DNA from: Silene conica
Lineage: Eukaryota > Streptophyta > Magnoliopsida > Caryophyllales > Caryophyllaceae
NCBI GenBank assembly: GCA_029255685.2
Contig: CM055312.2
Coordinates: 50,688,202 to 50,752,201, forward strand
Direction of reading: 5' to 3'
Length of the DNA: 64,000 nt
Each line of letters opens with the position of its first letter. Within the stretch, counting starts at the first letter, position 1. Both the position numbers and the translations under genes were made by a program. Positions 14,001 to 27,084 of this stretch are shown one piece after another. A model generated the notes under the pieces. That model did not search any database. It saw nothing but the letters and a program-made list of their open reading frames with translations, and was not told the DNA's origin.

Positions 14001-14049
14001 CAAACGGTCTAGGTCAACATGTAAGGGAGTCGTGTAAGGGGTATAACAA
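14001..14049 (-). repeat. Element B 3' LTR, first visible piece
   Basis: These 49 bp sit between the LARD array and solo LTR H and match 52,305-52,345 in B's other LTR. They end with the duplicated target AACAA. Confidence 0.75.
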
Positions 14050-16241
14050 TGTTGGAGCTAGTGTCCTCAACAGTTAGTGCACAACACGTATAAATCTCTT
14101 AAAAGAACACATAGTATACTTTGTATTTTAGCCAGTTGATTCACGTTTATCAATAACGGTTGGCTTGCTAGAAAGTTTGACGTTATTGTCATATAGATGG
14201 CGGTAATCAACTGGTCCCTAAGAGTCACACCTAAAGGATGGAATCTGAGAGATATGATTAGATGAAAATGTAATCATATTGATACCCTATACAACTAAAC
14301 GGTTAGTCAAAGTAATGATGATATAATTATTTAATACTGATTAAATAATTTTTGCTAAGACGAATTAAAATGTTAATTCGTGATTAAATGTAAAATGTTA
14401 TGTTTAATTAGTGTGTAATGAAATAATTTAATAAGGATTAAATAATTCAGTTAAATATAAAAGGTTATATTTAATTGTTTATATTATAAATATACGATAT
14501 TTATAAGATAAAACATTACGTAAAAGAGAGCTTAATAACCGAATTTAAGTAAATATAAAAACGGTTACTAAGGCCGAAACAGATAAAATTTTCGGCCAGT
14601 TGGGAGTATTTTCGGTCAGATAGGTAGTGCCATAAGATAGAGTTTGTTATTTGTTTAAGCAGTAGTTTAGGTAGAATCAAATACGGATTTGATTATCCTT
14701 GTAATACCCGTATTTTTACTACATTTTATTATATTTATTTATCGTTTTATTTTATTTAATTACTTGTTACTTTGACGCCTCGCTATCGTTTAGTTGATTT
14801 ATCGAGTTAATGTTATATTTTATATGTTATAAGTAAGTGTCGGGAACGGGAAATTAGTGATTTATATACGGGTTAATGTATGTGGACCTAGGGATGCGTG
14901 CCCAAGGCTGTTAAGCCCAACTCGACACACTTTGCACATTGAAAGAAAAGCAACAAATTCTATCAGCTCTATATATGTCGACACCCTAAAACCCTAACCC
15001 TAGAATTTCAACGCTTAACACCTTCACACAATATCTCAGCCGACACTTCAGGGTACAAGTTAAAGGGATAGCACGGTGGTTTAGAGTGGCCGTTGGTGGC
15101 TCGTTTCACGTCTGAAATAGGGTACACAACCTTCCTCTGTTTCGTTTTCAGTTTATGTTCAACTTTAATGCGTTAATTCATGTGTGTATTTATATTTATG
15201 TGGTCTGATCTTTTCTGAGTTTTAATCTAGGAAGTTCAATAATTGTTTTTGGGTAAGAATTGAGTCACCGTTGGCCCTGTTGACCGCCGTTCCGTTGTGG
15301 TTTACACCCCCTGTCATAGTCGTGTTAAAGCAGCTTTATGATTGTTTCGTTTGAAGGAGTCTGTGTCGTGTTTAGTTTAGTATTTGCTTATAATTGTTGT
15401 ATGTCGTTAAAGAATGTTGAAGAGTGGTAGTCAAGGGCTCGTCTGGTGGTTAGGGTGGTGGTTCTTGGTGGGTCGTAAGGAAATATAGGCGGGTTTCGTT
15501 TGGGGAAACCAGTTCTGAATAGGGTATCGTGGTCAGAATGTCAGTGGGCAGGGACTTCTTGTTAGGCCTTCGACTAAAGGATGCCTTACGTTTGAGATGG
15601 GTGTGTGGGTAAGTGGTTAGTGTATAGCATAAGGTACGTAGTGGTGGCTGTCACAGTGGCTCGTGGTGGCCGTGGGTGGTTATACAGCAGGGTTAGTTTT
15701 GGGTTCCAGAAAACGTAAACCTGGGTTGTGGTGGTGTCGCTGGTTTTGTCCACCTGTTTAGGCGTCGTGGGAGGCTGACGAGGGCTGCTGACCTCCAACC
15801 TGGGATCACCACCGCTCAGTGGCAAGCCTGGTGGTGCTAGTGAGGAGGTGAACAGAAAATGGACCCAAAATACTTCAAAATGGGGCTGTTTTGTATTTGC
15901 ATTCCAGGACTGTTTTTGAACAGTTCCTGGGTCTGTCAAGAACGATATTATGGGTTGTTTGAGGTTGTTATTTTTGGACGAAAATAAAAGACATAAATAA
16001 TGGATATGACTTAACAAGATCACTCTTGATTAAGCCTAGGATATGACTTAAACCAAGCACACAGCCACTAGTTTAAGACTAAGAGTTCACTCAAGCACTA
16101 AGCAAAGAGTTTACTCAATCCCCAAGCACATAGCAAAGGAGATAATTCCAGCACTAAGCAAAGAATTTAGGTTGAAAAACTTAAAGTTTTCATCTTTTTT
16201 TCATTCATCCAAATCTGATTTTTTACAAAGGAAAGTGAGCT

Positions 16242-16251
16242 CTTTATATAG
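16242..16251 (-). promoter_or_regulatory. TATA box of element G, 3' LTR
   Basis: The minus strand reads CTATATAAAG, a textbook plant TATA box, about 640 bp into the 1,034-bp LTR read from its start at 16,882. The identical site in the other LTR is at 17,618-17,627. Confidence 0.6.
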
Positions 16252-17617
16252 AGGCTCATCTTTCATCCTAACCATTCATCTAAAACCTAATCTAAAGGCT
16301 ACAAATAAAAGGAGAAACTAAAACAAAAATACAAGTGAAATAAGGAGTACATGTGACACTAATAAAAGGACAATGGGGACCATTTGTAGGCATTTCTCAC
16401 GCTGAAATGTTCAGCCATGAGTTTGCTTTTGTTGCTCACAATTGCTCCATCCAAAATGTTGTCCTTTGCCAACTTTATCTTCTTGTCATCTTGTGGAGTC
16501 ACCAAGCAACATTGAATGAAATGGACAACATTGTGTAGAAGTCAAATGAAGATAAAAACACTTCAAAAATCAGCCCTCTTTAGCCGTGACATTGCTTGGC
16601 ATTTGCCTTACTTTTTCTCCTTGTTTTGTCATCTTTAGAAGACAACAATTAGGACCACCTTAGTTTATCTCCCATAGAATCTTTCAACCTATTTCTTACC
16701 AAAAAATAAGACCAAAACATTTATATTATTGCTCAGATTTTCCGGTTCAAAATAGATTGAAATTTTCGGTTCAAAACTTTCAACTTGTAAAATTCATTTT
16801 TTTTTTTGCATAAAAATGGTGTTGAAATTAAGGCTCGAAAAAACACTCAAACAGACTGTTCAAGCCTCTCCATTTCAGTGCAAACTCCCTTTGTTGAAAA
16901 AAGTTTGTCCTCAAACTTTTGGGTTTAAAAATTGGCAAAACAAAAAGGATTTCGAAAACAAAACAAATTAAGCCAAAGGGAGTGGTAGATGTTAAAGAGG
17001 GAGACAACAAGATGCACATCCTAAGAAAGCACACAGCAAATACTTAGAATCCCCTTGTTTAGCCAACTCGATTCAAGCATCATACAAATGCTCGAACCAA
17101 AGCCAACACTCGCAATCAAGCCACGCACAGATTGAGAGTTCACACCCTAGAACACCAAGTCCCACCCGTTCCCAAGACCGTCTTGGTTTAAGAAAACACA
17201 AGAGCCGAAGCTCTGATACCAATTGAACAGAAAATGGACCCATGAATACTTCAAAATGGGGCTGTTTTGTATTTGCATTCCAGGACTGTTTTTGAACAGT
17301 TCCTGGGTCTGTCAAGAACGATATTATGGGTTGTTTGAGGTTGTTATTTTTGGACGAAAATAAAAGACATAAATAATGGATATGACTTAACAAGATCACT
17401 CTTGATTAAGCCTAGGATATGACTTAAACCAAGCACACAGCCACTAGTTTAAGACTAAGAGTTCACTCAAGCACTAAGCAAAGAGTTTACTCAATCCCCA
17501 AGCACATAGCAAAGGAGATAATTCCAGCACTAAGCAAAGAATTTAGGTTGAAAAACTTAAAGTTTTCATCTTTTTTTCATTCATCCAAATCTGATTTTTT
17601 ACAAAGGAAAGTGAGCT

Positions 17618-17627
17618 CTTTATATAG
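17618..17627 (-). promoter_or_regulatory. TATA box of element G, 5' LTR
   Basis: CTATATAAAG on the minus strand in the LTR adjacent to the primer site, so this copy would drive the genomic transcript. Confidence 0.62.
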
Positions 17628-19514
17628 AGGCTCATCTTTCATCCTAACCATTCATCTAAAACCTAATCTAAAGGCTACAAATAAAAGGAGAAACTAAAAC
17701 AAAAATACAAGTGAAATAAGGAGTACATGTGACACTAATAAAAGGACAATGGGGACCATTTGTAGGCATTTCTCACGCTGAAATGTTCAGCCATGAGTTT
17801 GCTTTTGTTGCTCACAATTGCTCCATCCAAAATGTTGTCCTTTGCCAACTTTATCTTCTTGTCATCTTGTGGAGTCACCAAGCAACATTGAATGAAATGG
17901 ACAACATTGTGTAGAAGTCAAATGAAGATAAAAACACTTCAAAAATCAGCCCTCTTTAGCCGTGACATTGCTTGGCATTTGCCTTACTTTTTCTCCTTGT
18001 TTTGTCATCTTTAGAAGACAACAATTAGGACCACCTTAGTTTATCTCCCATAGAATCTTTCAACCTATTTCTTACCAAAAAATAAGACCAAAACATTTAT
18101 ATTATTGCTCAGATTTTCCGGTTCAAAATAGATTGAAATTTTCGGTTCAAAACTTTCAACTTGTAAAATTCATTTTTTTTTTTGCATAAAAATGGTGTTG
18201 AAATTAAGGCTCGAAAAAACACTCAAACAGACTGTTCAAGCCTCTCCATTTCAGTGCAGGAGGCCAGGGGCACCGGTGGGCGTTTGTGACGGTGGTTGTA
18301 GGGCTGTCACGGGGGATGTAACGAGCAGGCTGGTTGTGTTTTGGGCGTGTTTGTGCGTGTTTTAGCTTGGTTGTTTTAAGTCTCTACTCACTAATATGTT
18401 TACTAATTTATATCTATAATTACCATATGATATTTTACTAGAGTTATTAAATTGGGTTGACAATTTGGTTGCTAAATTATATTGGTTAGGGAGGTATGTT
18501 AATTATATTAATAATAATTTTTATCGATGGTGTTGGCAATTTGTGACGATCTTTAATTAGTTATTTTATTGTGGCTAATAAAATCAATCGTCGTGTGAGC
18601 ACGTTTACATGTATACTTGGTGGTTTTATGTTATGAGTATAAATGATGAATATGGTTAAGTAGTTGGTAATGTGATTGAATGGGTATGATTTGATATAAG
18701 TACTTGTTATAGGAACTGAATTCGAGGAGGAACAGTATTAGCCGGTGATTTCTTGTTTACAGACTACTTTTCAGGTAGGTTACACTGGAACTACTTTTGT
18801 ATTGTGTTATGTTTGTATGTGGATTGGATGCTATAGATGCAAGTATGATTATTTATGAGATGCATATACAGTGTTGGTTCTTTATTTTTGCATTCATAAG
18901 CATGGCATGAGTACGGCTACAGATTGAGATGATGATGAGATATTATTGGGCCCAGGCTAGCTCTGCAGGGCTAGACCTGGTGACCTCAGCTGTTAAGCTA
19001 GTGTTCGGCGACGGCCGAGTATAGTTTGCCGGGAGGTTCGGTATGGCTGGGAGTCACGGGTTTGAGAATGAGAATGAGAATGAGATTGAGCTCGAGCATA
19101 GCATGATCAATTGCATATACTGTTTGTTTGCAGTATTTATTATTGTGTTATCCTACTCAACCGCGAGGTTGAAAGTGTATTCGTGTTCACCTACGATGAT
19201 CCGGAATGGGGAGTAGATCTTTCAGGTCAGAGACAGCGGGACTAGTACTGGGCATGGAAGAGAGACATGGACTAGACCTACCTAGCTACTAGATCACTTA
19301 GTCTTGTTTTTTTTATAGTTGAACATTTATTTAATTCAGTTGTTTGGAAGTCCTTTGGGCTATGGCTTGTAATAGTTTCAGTTTAACCATTTACATTTAA
19401 AGTACTGTGTTTCTTTCACTATGTATATCTACTACCCTGGTTATCCAGGATGGTAACGGTCCTATTTGCTCTGGAAGTCCTAGTTCAGGCTCCTAGGTAA
19501 ATGGGGGTGTTACA

Positions 19515-20240
<726 letters not shown>

Positions 20241-20800
20241 GGGTCGGGATCCGGTGAGAACCACCCTTATAATGAGAACTATGAGAACCCTCACCAAATC
20301 ACCACCATATCTCGCTTCGAAAGTTTCGATGGATCATTTACCATTAGTTTAACTTATTCAAATACACATTTTAGTATCATTAAACAAAAAATTTTGATTT
20401 TATTAACAAAATATATACTTAGTGTACCAAAATACAATTAGGCATACTAAAATGGCTATAAATGCACGAAAACAACCACTACGTGCATGAAATTTTTTAC
20501 ATGCATGAAAATGGTTACTACGTGCATGAAATAATAGGCTCTACGTGCATTAAAACGAGTTCTAGGTGCATGAAAAATGATAGATACGTCAAAATCGGTA
20601 GTAGGTGCATGAAAATTAATAATACGTATCTCGCCTCGATTTCCGTCACTAGTATATATTTTCTAGACCAATAAATATGTTCTCTAGCCATAAAATTCCA
20701 TGCCGAATCCAAATATGTCATTAATTTTTTTTAAAAAAGTCTGTATGGTAGAGTTCTCACGGTTCTCATTATATTGGTGGTGCTCATAGGATCCCAATTC
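20241..20800. mobile_element. MITE-like foldback element in a TA tract
   Basis: The ends are imperfect inverted repeats of about 60 bp: GGATCCGGTGAGAACCACC at the left and, reversed, GGATCCTATGAGCACCACC at the right, continuing with ATAATGAGAAC and TGAGAAC in both. TA dinucleotides flank both ends, as for elements targeting TA. No transposase is present. The interior repeats a 'tacgtgcatgaaa'-like word. The superfamily is unresolved (Mariner-like by target, Mutator-like by long TIR). Confidence 0.65.
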
Positions 20801-20831
<31 letters not shown>

Positions 20832-20861
20832 GGTACTAACGTTTCAGCGCCAAGGGATAAG

Positions 20862-21185
20862 GTAAGTTATGATGTGAAAGATGGGTGAATATATATGTAC
20901 ACTGTGAAGCATGAAAGTGATGTTACATGATGAGTGACCTGTATATGTTGTTATTTTCAAGCATTGAGAACATGAGTTTATATCTTAGTTTTGAATATGA
21001 GTGTAATTTGTATGAATATATGCATGTGGTTATGTGATCCCTAAGCCCTTAGGTAGACTGATGATACGATGTTAAATAAGGCTTGATCGTATGAAAGAAG
21101 TTACATGCTAGGCTATGTATGTTAGCAAGACCAAGTTAGGGTATGAGTTGACCTAGGATGCTCATAAATTTTTTCACTTGTGTAG
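20862..21185 (+). other. Candidate leader intron upstream of gag in element D
   Basis: A consensus donor AG|GTAAGT (GTAAGT at 20,862-20,867) and a pyrimidine-rich acceptor ending TGTAG (21,181-21,185) lie just before the likely gag start ATG at 21,191. The donor and its surroundings (AACGTTTC...GGTAAGTTAT) are conserved in both LARD interiors. Inferred from sequence only. Confidence 0.45.
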
Positions 21186-21190
21186 CCAAA

Positions 21191-22330
21191 ATGCCTCCCA
21201 GGAGAGAACCCAACACTGCTAATGTATTGCAAGAGGAATTCGATCGCCTACTAGCTGTGAACGCTGCTCTCCTAGCTAGGATTGGGGCAACCACTCAGAC
21301 GGATGCAATCAAGATGAGCAATAACATCTCTAGACATAACCCCACCAAGTACGATGGGGAAGGAGCACCGAGTTTACTTGCAGAGTGGTGCCGAGAGTTC
21401 GAGAGTATCTTCGAACTGCTGTCTGTACCAGAATCGATGAAGGTGGACCAAGCTGTATTCTATCTGAAGGGTATAACTAGGTTATGGTGGAATAACAATA
21501 AAGAAGAGATCAAAGCAGCTGCAGAAGAAATTGGGTCGGAATATGTACGCTGGGAGGGGTTCAAGGGGATTTTATCCTCTAAGTTCGTGCCGGAGCATGT
21601 AAAAGGGAAGCTGAGAGCAGAGTTCGATTCATTCTAGATGGCCGAAGGGATGACTGTGGAGGAATATCACAGTAAGTTTTTGCAGCTGGCAGAGAATGTA
21701 GCTGACTTAGGCTATACACCGGAGATGTTAGCAGCTAGGTTTGAGAAGGGGCTGACTCTCAATATCAAGAGAAGTATGCTGGCAACAAAGCCCACGACTG
21801 TGGAAGATATATATGAGAGGGCTGGCCAGGCAGAAAGGCTCGCTGACATGATTAAGGAAGAGGAGAAGACCAAGGGTGACAAGAGGAAAGCGGAATTAGG
21901 AGCCGAAAGCTCAGGAAATAAGAAGCCGAATAATCAGTATCGTTCTTTCTTCTCGACTAGTGCGCAAGGGAACAACAATCGTGGGGGTAACCGAGCCATG
22001 TCTGGATCTAGTGGGGGAGTTCCCATATGTTTCAAGTGTGGGAAACCAGGAAACAAGAAGATAGAGTGTTGGTCAGGTACCCAGAGTGCTGGGAGCAGTT
22101 ATCATCGGGGAAATCAAAGTGGAGGATTCAGAACTCCGAATACGAGTTATTCTGGGAATAACCGATCTGGAGGTAACAACTATCAGCGGAACTACAATAA
22201 TTACAACAACCAGAACCGCTACCAAGGAAATCAGGGTAGTGGCAATGGTAAATTCCAGAAGACCTTAGCAGAAGCTAGTAACCAGAGCGGTGCAGGATCT
22301 GTGAACCAGAGCGGGGCGAAGAAAAGTGGG
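21191..22330 (+). pseudogene. gag: Element D gag region (capsid and zinc knuckle)
   Basis: This region encodes the structural protein of virus-like particles. The likely start is MPPRREPNTA, just after the candidate leader intron, rather than an upstream in-frame methionine. A retrotransposon gag capsid domain is recognisable (for example LLAEWCREFESIF and YLKGITRLWW), followed by a Gly/Asn-rich stretch containing a CFKCGKPGN zinc-knuckle region near 22,029. Part of broken element D. Confidence 0.85.
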
Positions 22331-22369
22331 ACCCTGTTTATGATGGGCAAGGAGGCTGTAGAGGAGGAT

Positions 22370-22700
22370 GCTCATGTAGTTACTGGTACATTTCTAATAC
22401 ATTCTTTTCCTACTTTCGTTTTATTTGATTCTGGTGCATCGCATTCTTTCATATCTGTGGAGCATGCTAGGGCTATAGGACTCAATGTATATAGTAGTAT
22501 AGCTGATTCTGTAACCATACCGTCTGGGGAGTCCATAGCTTGTAATAGAATTTACACCGATGTAATGATCCAAGTAGGAGATGTAAGTTTTGAATCGAAC
22601 TTGATAGAGTTTCCTTTGGGTGGCTTTGAGGTGATACTGGGTATGGATTGGCTGAAAAAGTATAAGGCCTACATTGATTGCTACCAAGGGAAGATCACAT
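22370..22700 (+). pseudogene. Element D protease region
   Basis: A retropepsin-like aspartic protease with the active-site signature LFDSGASHSFIS and, further on, VILGMDWL, the usual second hallmark. It processes the gag-pol polyprotein in the family. It lies in the expected place between gag and reverse transcriptase. Confidence 0.85.
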
Positions 22701-23049
22701 TGAGGGGACCCAGGGGAGTGAGGGTATCTTACAAGGGATATTCAGTAAAGCCTAAACTGAAGCTGATAACTATCAATGCGCTGAAGACCTGTCTGAAGAG
22801 GGGTGATGAGATGCTGTTGTGCCATGTGAGAGATCTGACTGCAGAGAAACCCCAAGTCATGGAGATCGATGTTGTAAGGGATTTTGAAGACGTGTTTCCA
22901 GAAGAAATTCCTGGGTTACCGCCAAAGAGGGACTTGGATTTTGGCATTGATCTGAAACCTGGGGCCGAGCCAATTTCTAAAGCACCTTATCGAATGGGAC
23001 CTAAGGAATTGGAAGAACTGAGGAAGCAATTGAGGAACTAGCCAGCAAA

Positions 23050-24230
23050 GGATATGTGAGACCGAGTGTGTCACATTGGGGAGCGCCGGTGTTGTTCGTT
23101 AAAAAGAAGGATGGGACCATGAGGCTGTGTGTGGACTACAGGGAACTGAATAATGTGACGATTAAGAATAGGTATCCTTTACCTCGCATCGATGATCTTT
23201 TTGACCAGTTGAGTGGGGCTGGTGTATTTTCCAAGATTGATTTGAGGTCAGGGTATCATCAGCTGAGAATCAAAGATGCAGATATTCACAAGACTGCGTT
23301 CAGATCGAGGTATGGGCATTATGAATTCGTAGTGATGCCATTTGGTTTGACTAATGCACCTGCTGTTTTCATGGATTTAATGAACAGAGTGTTTAGTCCC
23401 TATCTGGACCAGTTTGTAGTGGTGTTTATTGATGACATCTTGGTGTATTCGATGAACAGAGAAGAGCATGCTAAACATTTGAGCTTAGTCTTACAGACTT
23501 TGAGGGATCATCAACTGTATGCTAAGTTGAGTAAGTGCGAATTCTGGCTCGAGAAAGTGGCTTTTCTAGGCCATGTGGTGTCTAAGGAGGGTGTGTCTGT
23601 CGACCCTAGCAAGATTGAGGCCATATCGAAATGGGAGCGACCGAGGAATGTAGCTGATATTCGTAGTTTCTTGGGGCTGGCTGGTTATTACAGGAGGTTC
23701 GTGAAAGATTTTTCGAAGATCGCCAAACCGATGACTTCGTTGATGCGGAAAGAAAACAGATTCGTCTGGGATGAGAACTGTGAGAAGGCATTCTTAGATC
23801 TGAAGGAGCGTCTTACCACAGCTCCTATCCTTACATTGCCAGAAGGAAGCGAGAATTTTGAAGTGTATACTGATGCTTCTAAGAAGGGACTGGGATGTGT
23901 GCTGATGCAGAACGGAAGAGTGATTGCTTATGCTTCCAGGCAGTTGAAGCCTTATGAGGAGAATTATCCGGCGCATGATCTGGAGCTTGGAGCGGTAGTT
24001 TTTGCACTTAAGCTGTGGTGACATTATCTTTATGGAGCTACATTCAAAGTGTATTCTGATCATAAGAGCCTGAAGTATATCTATACTCAAAGGGAACTGA
24101 ACATGCGCCATAGGAGATGGATCGAGCTTATTGGAGATTACGATATGGAGATTCTGTACAAGGAAGGAAAGGCTAATGTTGTGGCTGATGCATTGAGTAG
24201 GAAGTCTGTTCACGCTCTATGCACAGCCAT
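23050..24230 (+). pseudogene. pol: Element D reverse transcriptase and RNase H region
   Basis: The reverse transcriptase shows [13 protein letters not shown], the [16 protein letters not shown] catalytic region and the [10 protein letters not shown] thumb-side block. RNase H follows with [14 protein letters not shown] and the downstream VVADALSRK. Both are typical of chromoviruses. Part of broken element D. Confidence 0.9.
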
Positions 24231-24479
24231 GTCTAGACTGAGTATGTATCGTTAGTTGGGACAGATGGGAATCGCAGTGATAAGGAAGGGTGAAACTATG
24301 GGGGATTTGACGATAGAGCCTGAGTTATATTCAGAAGAGTGGTCCTAAAATTCAGAAGTGGCGTGAGGCAGTGAGCAAAGCCAGTGAAGCAGAGCCATAT
24401 TCTAAGTTCGAGGTTCACAAAGATGATAGTTTGAGGTTCGATGGGAGATGGTGTGTGCCTGAAGATGAGGAGCTAAAGA

Positions 24480-25750
24480 GAAAGATTATGGTTGAAGCTC
24501 ATTCTACACCTTATTCCGTTCATCCTGGAGGGGATAAGTTGTACAAAGATTTAAAGAAAGCTTTTTGGTGGCCAAAGATGAAGCAAGAGGTAGCTGAGTT
24601 TGTCTCTCGTTGCTTGGTATGTCAGAGGGTCAAAGGGGAGCATAAGAGGCCGCAAGGGAAGTTGCAACCTCTGGATGTGCCTGAATGGAAGTGGGAAAGC
24701 ATTTCCATGGATTTCATTGTGCGCTTACCGAGGACTTCAAAAGGAAATGACATGATTTGGGTGATTGTTGACAGGCTGACTAAGTCAGCCCACTTCATTC
24801 CGATGAAAGAAACTTGGAGTAAGGCTTAGTTGGCAAAGGCTTACGTCAAGTATGTGGTGAGGCTGCATGGGGTGCCCAAGGATATTGTATCTGATCGTGA
24901 TTCCAGATTCATCTCTAAATTTTGGCAAGAGTTACAGACATTGATGGGTACTACGTTGAAGATGAGTACAGCATTTCATCCAGCAACAGATGGCCAGACT
25001 GAGAGGACAATTCAGACATTGGAGGATATGCTGAGAGCTTGTGTACTTGAGTTTGGAGGATCATGGGAGGACAGACTCGATTTGATAGAGTTCTCGTACA
25101 ACAACAGCTATCACACTAGCATTGGGATGGCTCCTTTTGAGGCATTGTATGGGAGGAAATGTCGGAGTCCAGTTTGTTGGGATGACAGAGCTGACGTGGT
25201 AACTTTGGGACCTGAGATGATTCAGGAGATGGTAGCACAGGTTCAGGTGATTCATCAGAAGATGAGAGCTGCACAGGATAGACAGAAAAGTTATGCTGAT
25301 CTGAAGAGGAGTGACATCACATTTGAGGCAGGAGAGAAAGTTTTACTGAAAGTGTCGCCCATGAGAGGAGTGATGAGGTTTGGCAAGAGGGGCAAGTTGA
25401 GCCAGAAGTTCAATGGGCCATTCGAGATTTTGGAGCGAGTTGGTGAGGTGGCCTATCGATTAGCTCTACCTCCAGCTTTAGCCAGGGTGCATAATGTGTT
25501 TCATGTATCACAGCTGAGGAGGTATATCAGTGACCCATCGCATATCCTTGATCATGAGGTCATCGAGGTCGATGAGCAGTTCACCTACGAGGAGACGCCC
25601 CAGGGAGATACTTGACAGGAAGGTGTGGAAAACCAGGAATGGGGAGACCGCGCTTGTCAAGGTAATATGGACCAATCATAATGTTGAGGAAGCTACTTGG
25701 GAGACTGAGGTTTCGATGAAGGAAAGATATCCAGAACTGTTTACTTAAGG
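24480..25750 (+). pseudogene. pol: Element D integrase with chromodomain
   Basis: The integrase zinc-binding region (HPGGDKLYKDL ... CLVCQRVKG), the core with DFIVRLPRTSKGND and [14 protein letters not shown], and the C-terminal [19 protein letters not shown] block are all visible. The last part (near 25,630-25,745) reads as a chromodomain, VKVIWTNHNVEEATWE, which in this lineage steers insertion to heterochromatin. Confidence 0.88.
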
Positions 25751-25778
25751 TATGTTACGAGGACGTAATTTTTTTTTA

Positions 25779-25790
25779 GGAGGGTAGAAT
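25779..25790 (+). other. Polypurine tract of element D
   Basis: The purine-rich AGGAGGGTAGAA lies immediately before the 3' LTR start TGTGGCAATT. Confidence 0.8.
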
Positions 25791-26698
25791 GTGGCAATTC
25801 GTGTTTTAAAACACTTTATTAGCTTCTAATGTTATATGGTGCCACTTTCTGTGCTCGTTACATGTCTTATGATCTTTTCTGTGACCCTGGGACGGGACTG
25901 AATTCGAAGAGGAACAGTATTAGCCGGTGATTTCTTGTTTACATACTGCTTTTCAGGTAGGTTACACTGGAACTACTTTTGTATTGTGTTATGTTTGTAT
26001 GTGGATTGGATGCTATGGATGCAAGTATGATTATTTATGAGATGCATATACAGTTTTAGTTCTTTATTTTTGCATTCATAAGCATGGCATGAGTACGACT
26101 ACAGATTGAGATGATGATGAGATATTATTGGGCCCAGGCTAGCTCTGCAGGGCTAGACCTGGTGACCTCAGCTGTTAAGCTGGTGTTCGGCGATGGCCGA
26201 GTATAGTCTGCCGGGAGGTTCGGTATGGCTGGGAGTCACAGGTTTGAGAATGAGAATGAGAATGAGATTGAGCTCGAGCATAGCATGGTCAATTGCATGT
26301 ACTGTTTGTTTGCATTATTTATTATTGTGTTATCCTACTCAACCGCGAGGTTGACAGTGTATTCGTGTTCACCTACGATGATCCGGAATGGGGAGTAGAT
26401 CTTTCAGGTCAGAGACAACGGGACTAGTACTGGGTATGGAAGAGAGACATGGACTAGACCTACCTAGCTACTAGATCACTTAGTCTTGTTTTTTTTTATA
26501 GTTGAACATTTATTTAATTCAGTTGTTTGGAAGTCCTTTGGGCTATGGCTTGTAATTGTTTCAGTTTAACCATTTACATTTAAAGTACTGTGTTTCTTTC
26601 ACTATGTATATCTACTACCCTGGTTATCCAGGATGGTAACGGTCCTATTTGCTCTGGAAGTCCTAATTCAGGCTCCTAGGTAAATGGGGGGTGTTACA
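25791..26698 (+). repeat. Element D 3' LTR (short form)
   Basis: This 908-bp LTR starts TGTGGCAATTCG and ends GGTGTTACA, followed by the duplicated target ATCCT. From 25,894 on it matches the end of the 5' LTR (about 97.5%). The first 103 bp are at most weakly similar to the 5' LTR start. Confidence 0.85.
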
Positions 26699-26756
26699 AT
26701 CCTATTTAAACTAGGTAAGGTGGTTAAGAGATATACGGACTATCAAACACCACCCC

Positions 26757-26765
26757 TATAAATAG
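26757..26765 (+). promoter_or_regulatory. TATA box of solo LTR H
   Basis: TATAAATAG preceded by CACCCC, in the right-hand piece of LTR H about 330 bp before its end. It is cut off from the LTR start by element D. Confidence 0.5.
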
Positions 26766-27084
26766 CACATGGCACGCCCCCCTATGCTGTACGAGTTCCA
26801 ACGCAACTACTCCCTCTTTCTCTAGCTTTTCAACTTACACAAAATTAAAAGTAATTTTGTAGTTTCTAGCTCAGGAAAGGGTATTTCTCAGGACATCTTG
26901 GGTGCAACGATTAAGAGGATATCTGTTTTGATATCTGATCTTAGGCCTTTGCAAGAACAAAAGGTTAATTCATAATCCCAATCTTTGAATCTTGTTCTTC
27001 GTTTGTGACTATTAATCATACACTATAAATTTGTTATAATCCTGCATATAAAGTATTGAGAATATATACGGATATTTTCCCACA

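Larger units (their letters stand above)
15849..18258 (-). mobile_element. Element G: compact non-coding LTR retrotransposon (TRIM/SMART-like layout)
   Basis: Two LTRs of 1,034 and 1,035 bp (15,849-16,882 and 17,224-18,258) enclose only 341 bp. On the minus strand the LTR starts TGCACTG and ends CTGTTCA, followed by a primer site TGGTATCAGAGC (17,210-17,221). The interior ends in AAAGGGAGTT (16,883-16,893). A perfect duplication GGAGG flanks it (15,844-15,848 and 18,259-18,263). The LTRs differ by only one indel and one or two bases by eye, so insertion is very recent. No gag or pol is present, so movement would depend on another element. The interior is as small as in TRIMs but the LTRs are longer than usual for that class. 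Confidence 0.93.
14700..19514 (+). repeat. Element D 5' LTR (contains element G)
   Basis: It starts TGTAATACCCG and ends GGGGGTGTTACA, followed by the primer site. Without element G and its duplicated target it is about 2.4 kb. Only its last 804 bp (18,711-19,514) match the 3' LTR. Its start resembles that of the LARD LTRs more than that of its own 3' LTR. Confidence 0.85.

Noticed and set aside
15586-17399. Minus-strand frames of 145 and 108 codons sharing their first 50 residues
   Set aside because: The shared part is LTR sequence of element G and the tails run into unrelated sequence; no domain is seen.
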